Shown: positions 56,388 through 64,000 of the stretch, piece after piece
Position numbering within the stretch: the stretch's first letter is position 1
Layout of the letters: each line of letters begins with the position of its first letter
NCBI GenBank assembly: GCA_019455065.1
Contig: JACFNC010000012.1
Location: 1-64,000, forward strand
Direction: 5' to 3'
Source of the DNA: Rhodospirillales bacterium
Lineage (GTDB): Bacteria; Pseudomonadota; Alphaproteobacteria; Rhodospirillales; Magnetospirillaceae
DNA: 64,000 bases
Notes under the pieces: generated by a model
Seen by the model: only the letters and a program-made list of their open reading frames with translations
The model's database searches: none
What the model was told of the DNA's origin: nothing
Position numbers and translations under genes: made by a program

Positions 56388-58436
56388 GTGACGAATAAGA
56401 CGAATCAATCAAAAAACGATCGGCGCGGCGGATCTGGATTGCAGGTTGATCCCGGCGATCGTCCGGGCCGAACCCGCGCCGCTTCCGGCAGGCGGCGGAA
56501 TCGCACCACGGGCGCGCGCAGTGCGGCCGGCGGTTCCCATTGGCGCCGGCGTGTAATCGTCTTTACCGTTTCCGCGATGATTTGGCTGTGCGTCGCCGTT
56601 GCCGGACTGGTCGCCTATTACGCCTACGACCTTCCCGACGTCGACGCGATGAGCGCCACCACGCGGCGCCCCAGTGTGACCTTTCTCGCGGCCGATGGCA
56701 GCGCCTTCGCCGCGTTCGGCGACGTCTACGGCGAGCCGGTGCACGTCGGCGACCTTCCGATCCACGTGACTCAGGCCGTGATCGCCACCGAGGATCGCCG
56801 GTTCTACGGCCATTTCGGGCTCGACCCGGTCGGGCTCGCGCGCGCCGCCGTGGCCAACCTGCGGGCCGGCCGCGTCGTCCAGGGTGGCAGCACCATCACG
56901 CAGCAGTTGGCCAAGAACCTGTTCCTCACGCCTGAGCGCAACCTGAAGCGCAAGGTGCAGGAGCTGCTCATGGCCCTGTGGCTCGAATACCGCTTCACCA
57001 AAGAGCAGATTCTCAACCTCTACCTCAACCGCGTCTATCTCGGGGCGGGGACCCACGGCCTCGATGCGGCGTCGCGGCGCTATTTCGACCGGTCGGCGCG
57101 CGAGCTCACCCTGTACCAGTCCGCCCTGATGGCCGGTTTGCTGAAGGCGCCCAGCCGCTACAATCCGCTGGTCAATCCCGAGCTGTCGCGCCAGCGCACC
57201 CTCCAGGTGCTCGACAACATGGTGGCGGCCGGCTTCATCGACGACGCCGAGGCCGCCCGGGCGGCCAAGGCCGGTCCGGGCCGGCTGCGCAGCATTCCGA
57301 TGAGCGGGCGCTATTTCGCCGACTGGCTGACCGAGCAGCTTGGCGCCCTCGGGGCGGGCGGGGACCGCGATCTGGTCGTGGAAACGACGCTCGACGTCGG
57401 CCTGCAACGGCGCGTGGAGGCGGAGGTGGAGGCCCTGCTCGCGAAGGGCGCGAAGGCCAGGGTGGGACAGGCCGCGGTCGTGGTGCTGAGCCCGGACGGG
57501 GCCGTGCGGGCCATGGTCGGTGGCCGCGACTACAACGAGTCCCAGTTCAACCGTGCGACCCAGGCGCTGCGGCAGCCCGGGTCGGCTTTCAAGCCCTTCG
57601 TCTATCTGGCCGCGCTCGAGGCCGGGATCGCTCCGGGGGACGTGTTCGAGGACGCGCCGCTGAAGCTCGGCAAATGGCGGCCGGGAAACTTTACCGACAC
57701 CTATGCCGGTCCCGTCACCCTGAGCGAGGCCCTCGTCCAGTCCATCAACACCGTGGCCGTCAGGGTGTCCGAGCAGGTCGGCCGGCAGCGCGTGAGCGCC
57801 GCGGCGCGCCGCCTCGGCGTAGGCTCGAAACTGCCGGACGACGCCTCGATCGCGCTGGGCACCGGCGAAGTCACGCTGGTCGAACTCGCCGGGGCCTACG
57901 CCGTGCTCGCCAACGGCGGCGGGGCAGCCTGGCCGTACGGCGTGGTCGAGGTGCGCGAGGTCAACGGCCGCGTGCTGTATCGTCGCGACTACGGCCAGGC
58001 GGGCCGCCTGGTCGATCCGGCGGTGGTCGGCGACCTCAACGCCATGCTTGCCGAGGTGGTGGCCCGGGGAACCGGGCGCGCCGCCGCGCTCGACCGTCCG
58101 GCCGCCGGCAAGACGGGCACCACCCAGGACCACCGCGACGCCTGGTTCGTCGGCTACACGGCCGATGTCGTGGCCGGCGTGTGGCTGGGCAACGACGACG
58201 GAACCCCCATGAAGGGCGTGACCGGCAGCGGCCTTCCGGCGCAGTTGTGGAAGCGCATCATGACCGCCGCGCACGCCGGCGTTACGCCGCATCCGTTGCC
58301 CGGGGTGGACGCGGCGCGTCCCGCGGTCACCGCCTCGAAGCGCCCCGGTCCCGGCCTGGGCGAGCAGTTGCAGGCGCCCCTCGAGGCGATCGGCAACGTA
58401 TGGAACAATCTGGTCCGCCGCCTCACCGGGCGGTAA
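56388..58436 (+). CDS. Penicillin-binding protein 1A-type transglycosylase/transpeptidase
   Basis: This protein has about 682 residues, with a basic cytosolic N-terminus and one membrane helix (about 55-75). The GT51 domain has the catalytic Glu in ATEDRRFYGHFGLDP and GGSTITQQLAKNLFL. The transpeptidase has SAFK (Ser nucleophile, GSAFKPFVYL), SIN (SINTVAV) and KTGT (GKTGTTQDHRDAWF). It polymerises and cross-links peptidoglycan. The start is uncertain: only GTG 56388 or TTG 56379 are in frame, without a ribosome site. An ATG at 56363 is out of frame by one base across a seven-A run. Confidence 0.92.
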   Translation: MTNKTNQSKNDRRGGSGLQVDPGDRPGRTRAASGRRRNRTTGARSAAGGSHWRRRVIVFTVSAMIWLCVAVAGLVAYYAYDLPDVDAMSATTRRPSVTFLAADGSAFAAFGDVYGEPVHVGDLPIHVTQAVIATEDRRFYGHFGLDPVGLARAAVANLRAGRVVQGGSTITQQLAKNLFLTPERNLKRKVQELLMALWLEYRFTKEQILNLYLNRVYLGAGTHGLDAASRRYFDRSARELTLYQSALMAGLLKAPSRYNPLVNPELSRQRTLQVLDNMVAAGFIDDAEAARAAKAGPGRLRSIPMSGRYFADWLTEQLGALGAGGDRDLVVETTLDVGLQRRVEAEVEALLAKGAKARVGQAAVVVLSPDGAVRAMVGGRDYNESQFNRATQALRQPGSAFKPFVYLAALEAGIAPGDVFEDAPLKLGKWRPGNFTDTYAGPVTLSEALVQSINTVAVRVSEQVGRQRVSAAARRLGVGSKLPDDASIALGTGEVTLVELAGAYAVLANGGGAAWPYGVVEVREVNGRVLYRRDYGQAGRLVDPAVVGDLNAMLAEVVARGTGRAAALDRPAAGKTGTTQDHRDAWFVGYTADVVAGVWLGNDDGTPMKGVTGSGLPAQLWKRIMTAAHAGVTPHPLPGVDAARPAVTASKRPGPGLGEQLQAPLEAIGNVWNNLVRRLTGR

Positions 58437-58440
58437 CGCA

Positions 58441-59628
58441 CTAGACCTTCGCCCGCCGCACCAGCAGCAGATAGGCGAGCAGGCCCATGATCCCGGTGGC
58501 GGCGATCACCGCGGCCATCGGCAGCGTGGTGCCGTCATGCAGCCGTCCGACCAGGAAGCCTGCTATCGCCCCCGTGGTCATCTGCATAAAACCGAGCAGC
58601 GACGAGGCGCTGCCCGCAATGCGCGGGAACGGCGCCAGGGCGGCGGCGGTGCTGTTGGGCAGCACCAGCCCCACCGACAGGAAATACACGCTCATCGGCA
58701 CCACCACCGCCGCCACGTTCACGATGCCGTTCCAGGCCAGCCCCGCCAGCACCAGGCCGGAGAGGGCGCCCAGCATCGAGCCGATGCCGATCATGCGTGT
58801 GACGCCGACGCGGCCGCCCAGGCGGCCGGCCAGGAAGGTGCCGGTCATATAGCCCACCACCACCGCGGCGAAGGCGAATCCGAAATGCCGCGGCGCCAGT
58901 CCGAGGACGTCGATGAGGACGAACGAGGCCAGGGAGAGGAACGAGAACAATCCGGCAAAGTTGAAGGCGAGCGTCGCGACATACCCGAGGAATTGCCGTT
59001 GGCCCAGCAGGTGGAGATAGCTGCCCAGGATGCGCCGCATCTTGAGCGCGTCGCGGTCGGGGTGGCGGTTGGTTTCGGCGAGCATGAACCAGCTCGCCGC
59101 CAGCAGCACGGCGCCGAACGTCGCCATCAGCATGAAATTGGCGCGCCAGCCGAACAATTCGTGCAGCCAGCCGCCGGCGATGGGCCCGACGGCGGGCGCC
59201 AGGGCCATCGCCGAGGCGATGTAGCTCAGCACCTTGGCGGCGGTCTCCCGCGGATAGACGTCACGCACCACGGCCCGCCCGAGCACCGGCCCCGCGCAGG
59301 CGCCCAGGGCCTGCAGGAACCGTCCCGCGATCAGGGTTTCGATGCTGGTCGCGAACAGGCAGAACAGGCTGGCGAAGAAATAGGTGATCAGCCCGCCGAG
59401 CAGGACCGGCCGCCGCCCGTACCGGTCCGACAGCGGTCCGTAGACGAGTTGCGCCACCGCGAAGCCGCCGACGAACACGCTGAGCGTCAGCTGCGCCATC
59501 GAGACGCTGGTGCCGAAGGCGCGCGTCATGTCGGGTAGCGACGGCAGATAGAGATCGGTCGAGACGGCGCCGAACGCGGTCAGGCCGGTCAGCAGGATCG
59601 CCACCGCCAGGGAATCGGGACGCGGCAT
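58441..59628 (-). CDS. Bcr/CflA-family MFS drug exporter
   Basis: This protein has 395 residues from the ATG of MPRPDS, with twelve membrane helices. The family entrance TDLYLPSLPDMTRAFGTS lies in helix 1, motif A is YGPLSDRYGRRPVLLGG (about 66-82), and motif C is present in helix 5 (AVGPIAGGWLHELFGWR). Relatives export bicyclomycin, sulfonamides or L-cysteine. It begins 5 bp after the UPF0016 gene. Confidence 0.9.
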   Translation of the reverse strand: MPRPDSLAVAILLTGLTAFGAVSTDLYLPSLPDMTRAFGTSVSMAQLTLSVFVGGFAVAQLVYGPLSDRYGRRPVLLGGLITYFFASLFCLFATSIETLIAGRFLQALGACAGPVLGRAVVRDVYPRETAAKVLSYIASAMALAPAVGPIAGGWLHELFGWRANFMLMATFGAVLLAASWFMLAETNRHPDRDALKMRRILGSYLHLLGQRQFLGYVATLAFNFAGLFSFLSLASFVLIDVLGLAPRHFGFAFAAVVVGYMTGTFLAGRLGGRVGVTRMIGIGSMLGALSGLVLAGLAWNGIVNVAAVVVPMSVYFLSVGLVLPNSTAAALAPFPRIAGSASSLLGFMQMTTGAIAGFLVGRLHDGTTLPMAAVIAATGIMGLLAYLLLVRRAKV

Positions 59629-59633
59629 CCGCG

Positions 59634-59915
59634 TCAGGCGCCGCGGAAGTGGTCGGCGAGAGTCCACATGCCGATGGCCACGAAGCCGGCCCCGGCGATC
59701 AGCTTGAGCGGAACCGCCTGCAGGTACTTGGCGCCGAAGGCGCCCAGCCCGACGGCGAGCGCCGTCGACAGGGTGAGCGCCCCGGCGGCGGCCAGGAACA
59801 CGGTCAAGGGGTGATGGTCCTTGTCGGTGGCGAACAACAGGGTGGCGAGCTGGGTCTTGTCGCCGAGTTCGGCCAGAAACACGGCCAGGAAAATGGAGGC
59901 GAGCTTGATCATCAA
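59634..59915 (-). CDS. UPF0016 (TMEM165/Gdt1-like) single-repeat membrane protein
   Basis: This 93-residue protein has three membrane helices and one E-x-G-D-K-T motif (AELGDKTQLATLLFA). Full members have two such repeats in antiparallel arrangement; this is a half-size form that would dimerise. Relatives move Mn2+ or Ca2+. It is first in a pair with the MFS gene 5 bp on. Confidence 0.88.
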   Translation of the reverse strand: MMIKLASIFLAVFLAELGDKTQLATLLFATDKDHHPLTVFLAAAGALTLSTALAVGLGAFGAKYLQAVPLKLIAGAGFVAIGMWTLADHFRGA

Positions 59916-59928
59916 AGGCTCCGGAGCA

Positions 59929-60630
59929 TCAGCCGTAGCGGTGGAGGGCGGGGCCGTGGCGGCGCAGCCAGTCGCGGGGCGCCGCCACGTCGGCGACCAG
60001 ACTCGCGACCAGCCGCCAGAACACGGGCCCGTGGTTCATCTCGGCGAGATGCGCCACCTCGTGGGCGACCACGTAGTCGAAGACGGGTTCGGGAGCCAGC
60101 ACCAGGCGCCAGGAAAAGGCCAGATCTCCCGCCGCCGTGCAGCTCGCCCAGCGCGAGGTGGTGTCGCGCACCGCGATCCGGCGCGGGACGCGCTCGAGTC
60201 GGCGGGCGGCGGCGTGGGCGCGCGTCGATGCCTCGCGCAGCGCCCGGGCGCGCAGGAAGTCGGCGACGCGGCGGGCCAGGTGTTCGCTGCCGCCCGAGAC
60301 ATGAATCTCATCACCCTCGAGCCAGACGCCGCGGCGGGCCTCGGGGCGATGGCGCAGGCGGTGGCCGACGCCGAGTACCGGCACCACGGCGCCATCGGCG
60401 AAAGGCACGCGGGGCGGCAGGGCGGCGAGGCGGCGGCGCAGCCAGTCGTGGCGCGAGCGCGCGAAGCGCAGTCCCTCGGCCACCGCGATGCCGGCCGGCA
60501 GCACCAGCACCACGCCGTCGCCGTCCGCCGCCAGGCGCAGGGACAGCCGTCCGGCGCGCGCGCTGCGGCGGATGCGCACCGGCAGGGCGTGGCCATCGAG
60601 GTCGAGCGTGGGGGCGGTCGGCGCGGTCAT
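59929..60630 (-). CDS. YgjP-like (DUF45) zinc metallopeptidase
   Basis: This protein has 233 residues from the ATG of MTAPTAP. The zinc motif is VVAHEVAHLAEMNHGPVFW (HExxH plus downstream His), preceded by the TTSRWASCTAAGDLAFSWRL element typical of this M48-like group. The N-terminal domain carries RIRRSARAGRLSLRL. It is probably cytosolic; physiological role unknown. Confidence 0.9.
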   Translation of the reverse strand: MTAPTAPTLDLDGHALPVRIRRSARAGRLSLRLAADGDGVVLVLPAGIAVAEGLRFARSRHDWLRRRLAALPPRVPFADGAVVPVLGVGHRLRHRPEARRGVWLEGDEIHVSGGSEHLARRVADFLRARALREASTRAHAAARRLERVPRRIAVRDTTSRWASCTAAGDLAFSWRLVLAPEPVFDYVVAHEVAHLAEMNHGPVFWRLVASLVADVAAPRDWLRRHGPALHRYG

Positions 60631-61021
60631 CCTCCCCGCCGTATACTGCGTGGTCGGGCGGCCGGCAAGCCGGCCCGTGCGCATGGCACCTCAGCGCGGC
60701 CAGACGACGATGTGATCCTCGGGGAAGCCGGCCCGGCGTTCGGGGACGGCGCGGCCGCGCACCGAGATGCCGGCCTCGTGCACGGTGTCGGGGCTGCCCG
60801 AGACCAGCGGGTGCCACCAGGGCAAATCGCGGCCCTCGGCGACCAGGCGGTAGGCGCAGGTCGACGGCAGCCAGGACAGCGTGGCCGCCAGTTCGGCGTT
60901 GAACTGGACGCAGTCGGGCACGAAGCGAAGGCGGTCGGCATAGCGCTGACAGCGGCCGCTGCCGAGATCGAGCAGCCGGCAGGCGATGTTGGTGTAGTGG
61001 ACCTCGCCGGTGTCGGCGTCC

Positions 61022-62335
<1,314 letters not shown>

Positions 62336-62357
62336 CCCCGTCCTCTCCGCCAAAAAA

Positions 62358-62412
62358 GGTAATACCAAAGCGGTATAACTTTGTTACCGGAAAGGCGTGT
62401 TGCAACGCAACA
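62358..62412 (-). promoter_or_regulatory. Inverted repeats upstream of phaZ, including a PhaR-like site
   Basis: TGTTGC-N3-GCAACA (62398-62412) is a perfect inverted repeat that fits TGC-N3-GCA sites bound by PhaR-type regulators. Closer to the gene, GGTAA...CAAAG and CTTTG-TTACC (62358-62388) form a second symmetrical element with ATACC/GGTAT inside it. Both lie within 80 bp of the phaZ start in AT-rich DNA. Confidence 0.45.
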
Positions 62413-62499
62413 AAACATTTTCCCGAAGTGTGAAATTTCGCGGTTGCGAAGGCGGGCGGATTGTGGTCGCGGGCCGCAGGGCGGGGATTCCGGCCGCGC

Positions 62500-63288
62500 T
62501 CAGTCCCGGAAGCGGCGCAGTTCGCGGCGCAGTGCCGCGACCTCGTCGCGCAGCGCGGCGAGGTCGTCGTGGCCGGGCAGTTCGCCTTCCCGGTCCTGCG
62601 CCTCTTGGCCGATGAAAAAGGTGGCGAAGCTGGCCGTTATGTAGCCGAACACCGCCAGCCCATAGAGGGTCAGAAGCAGCGCCAGCAATCGGCCCTCGGC
62701 CGTGACCGGCCAGAAACCCGATCCCATCGACGAGACGAGCATCGCCGTCCACCACAATGCGTCGCCGAAATTGCGCAGGCCTCCTGGCACTTGGCTGGAG
62801 GCCTCGAAGGTCAGCATGCCGGCGGCGCCCAGCGTGGTGATCAGCACGGTCAGCAGCAGAACGTACCCCAATCCGCGGCGGGCGAGGCTGCTCTTCAGCG
62901 CGTTCATGCCGCGGTTCGCGGTGCCGACGATGCGCACCAGTCGAAGGCCGCGCGCCGCGCGCGCCACCTGCAACACCCGCAATGCGCGCACCATGCGCAG
63001 CGCCGGCAGCGCCAGGGCGAGGGTGGTTATGAGGTTGTCGCGAAGGAAGAACGCCTTGCGTGGCGCCACCGTGAACCGCACCAGGTAGTCGGCGATGAAG
63101 ACGCCCCAGATGGCGGTGCCGAAAACCTCGAAGAGTCGGTTGCCTCCCCAGATCAATTCCGACAGAACCAGGACCAGCCACAGGAAGCTGAGGACGATCA
63201 TGGGCGTTTCCAGCCACGCTTCGAGCTGGCGCAGCGTGCTCCAGCGTTCCCTCTCGTCGGGCTCCCGGCCACCCGCGTTGCCGACCAT
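62500..63288 (-). CDS. Voltage-gated-type ion channel (6TM) with atypical filter
   Basis: This protein has 262 residues from the ATG after GGAGGGTCTG. Six membrane segments are seen, with an S4-like Arg series (RMVRALRVLQVARAARGLRLVR, split RMVRALRVLQ and RAARGLRLVR). The pore is DALWWTAMLVSSMGSGFWPVT and a C-terminal coiled coil follows (LAALRDEVAALRRELRR). The filter MGSGF replaces the TVGYG of K+ channels, a feature of one bacterial subgroup. Ion selectivity is therefore uncertain. Confidence 0.85.
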   Translation of the reverse strand: MVGNAGGREPDERERWSTLRQLEAWLETPMIVLSFLWLVLVLSELIWGGNRLFEVFGTAIWGVFIADYLVRFTVAPRKAFFLRDNLITTLALALPALRMVRALRVLQVARAARGLRLVRIVGTANRGMNALKSSLARRGLGYVLLLTVLITTLGAAGMLTFEASSQVPGGLRNFGDALWWTAMLVSSMGSGFWPVTAEGRLLALLLTLYGLAVFGYITASFATFFIGQEAQDREGELPGHDDLAALRDEVAALRRELRRFRD

Positions 63289-63354
63289 CAGACCCTCCGT
63301 CGAACGTGTTCGCTCGAATGTTGAACTCGGAGGGCGGCGGATTGTTTGCGTGGC

Positions 63355-63855
63355 ATGTTCTTCGACGGCTGGTCGGATCTCCTGCGTATCCTGGTCGTGG
63401 GTTCGCTCGCCTATGCGGGGCTCGTCGGCTTCCTCAGGGTGTCGGGCAAACGCACCCTCGCGAAGATGAACGCCTTCGACCTGGTCGTGACGGTGGCACT
63501 GGGCTCGACCCTTGCCACGGTGCTGCTGAACAACGACGTTTCGCTGGCCGAGGGCCTGTTCGCCTTCGCCCTTCTGTGCGCCCTTCAATACGTGGTCGCG
63601 TTTCTGGCCGTGCGTTCCGCGGCCTTTCGCAAAGCCATCAAGTCCGAGCCGGCGCTGCTGTTTCGGAATGGCGAATACCTGCGCGTGGCGATGACTCGCG
63701 AGCGCGTCTCCGAAGACGAAATCCGCGCCGCGATTCGGGCCGCCGGCCAGCCGGATCCGTCCCGCGTCGCCGAGGTCGTGCTGGAAACCGACGGCTCGTT
63801 CAGTGTCGTCGGTGGGGCGGAGACTCAGTCGGCCGTCGAGGGAGGGCCGAGTTGA
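63355..63855 (+). CDS. DUF421 (YetF-like) membrane protein
   Basis: This protein has 166 residues from ATG; a TTG three codons earlier is an alternative. Two or three membrane helices carry the family motif YAGLVGFLRVSGKRTLAKMNAFDLVV (split FLRVSGKRTLAKMN, AFDLVVTVALGS). The soluble domain has SEPALLFRNGEYLRVAMTRERVSEDEI. Function unknown. It diverges from the ion channel gene. Confidence 0.88.
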   Translation: MFFDGWSDLLRILVVGSLAYAGLVGFLRVSGKRTLAKMNAFDLVVTVALGSTLATVLLNNDVSLAEGLFAFALLCALQYVVAFLAVRSAAFRKAIKSEPALLFRNGEYLRVAMTRERVSEDEIRAAIRAAGQPDPSRVAEVVLETDGSFSVVGGAETQSAVEGGPS

Positions 63856-63914
63856 AACCCGGCCCCCGGGTACCCGACATGCAAGGGGCCGCAATGCCCA
63901 CAGCAGGAGGGCCC

Positions 63915-64000
63915 ATGGCGCAGCGCGGAAGCCTGGAGGAGTATCGGCGCAAGCGCGATTTCTCGAAGACGCCGGAGCCGGCAGGGGGCGTCGCCTCGCG
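63915..64000 (+). CDS. ligD: Start of DNA ligase D (NHEJ), cut by window end
   Basis: The first 28 residues (AQRGSLEEYRRKRDFSKTPEP) are the typical N-terminus of bacterial LigD, where LxxYrxKRdFxkTpEP precedes the 3'-phosphoesterase domain. The gene runs off the right edge. A ribosome site (AGGAGG) lies 7 bp before the ATG. LigD works with Ku in end joining; ku is not visible. Confidence 0.8.
   Translation, partial: MAQRGSLEEYRRKRDFSKTPEPAGGVAS

Overview
The window is 64 kb of very GC-rich chromosomal DNA with dense, mostly overlapping operons. Gene content and order point to a free-living alphaproteobacterium, most likely Rhodospirillales-like. The supporting genes are an alphaproteobacterial-type RpoH, a DUF2336 protein, a HisN-type histidinol phosphatase, SoxXA and membrane-anchored c-type cytochromes, a cyanide-insensitive-type bd oxidase, an intracellular PHB depolymerase, a YejABEF transporter and an ECF sigma factor with an NrsF (DUF1109) anti-sigma. 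No rRNA, tRNA, CRISPR array or prophage was seen. One structural RNA (SRP RNA, ffs) is present. The species cannot be named from the sequence alone.

Layout. 1-0.6 kb: the apparent end of an insertion sequence and an orphan BrnT-like toxin. 0.9-5.3 kb: a small operon (Cys-rich small protein, methyltransferase, SBF/ACR3-type permease) behind a Fur-like box, then a GNAT and an SLC13 permease. 5.4-9.1 kb: a complete bufferin-type RiPP locus (DUF2282 precursor, DUF692 MNIO enzyme, DUF2063 partner, DoxX). It diverges from its ECF sigma/NrsF pair, and both promoters carry GTAACC...CGAA elements. 9.2-11.5 kb: DUF2795, a Tam-like methyltransferase, a two-repeat AbrB-like protein and a LuxR solo. 11.7-15.9 kb: rpmH-rnpA-yidD-yidC-engB-argB. 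15.9-18.9 kb: a diguanylate cyclase translationally coupled to DUF2336. 19-23.7 kb: HAD phosphatase, dapD-dapE, a membrane protein and a fused SoxX-SoxA cytochrome. 23.7-25.9 kb: def-fmt-truA. 26-29 kb: SPFH/NfeD, a DUF4136 lipoprotein and a small RTX protein. 29-31.9 kb: ffs, dnaX-ybaB-recR. 32-36 kb: an orphan CHASE-PAS histidine kinase and kdsB-pheA. 36.2-44.3 kb: a tandem-duplicated dihaem cytochrome c, hisN and yejABEF. 44.4-50.6 kb: PRC-barrel protein, thrS-infC, two glycosyltransferases and an alpha/beta hydrolase. 50.7-53.8 kb: cydPABX, including two very small genes. 53.9-64 kb: an isochorismatase-like hydrolase, rpoH, an RHH protein, PBP1A, an MFS drug exporter, a UPF0016 protein, a YgjP-like peptidase, YcgN, PhaZ, an ion channel, DUF421 and the start of ligD.

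How the genes work together. Much of the window is housekeeping: ribosome and RNase P, membrane insertion, lysine/arginine/phenylalanine/histidine synthesis, translation initiation and peptide deformylation, replication and recombination, and peptidoglycan synthesis. The accessory parts concern metal and redox stress (bufferin locus, Fur-box operon, bd oxidase, SoxXA, RpoH) and signalling (GGDEF, LuxR solo, histidine kinase). The most notable item is the bufferin locus with its own sigma/anti-sigma switch. It belongs to a recently described copper-protective RiPP family, so the system is rare but not unknown. Other noteworthy items are the SoxX-SoxA fusion, probable non-canonical starts for infC (ATA) and engB (CTG), a YejA with a C-terminal membrane anchor, and a 128-bp phaZ/ycgN overlap.
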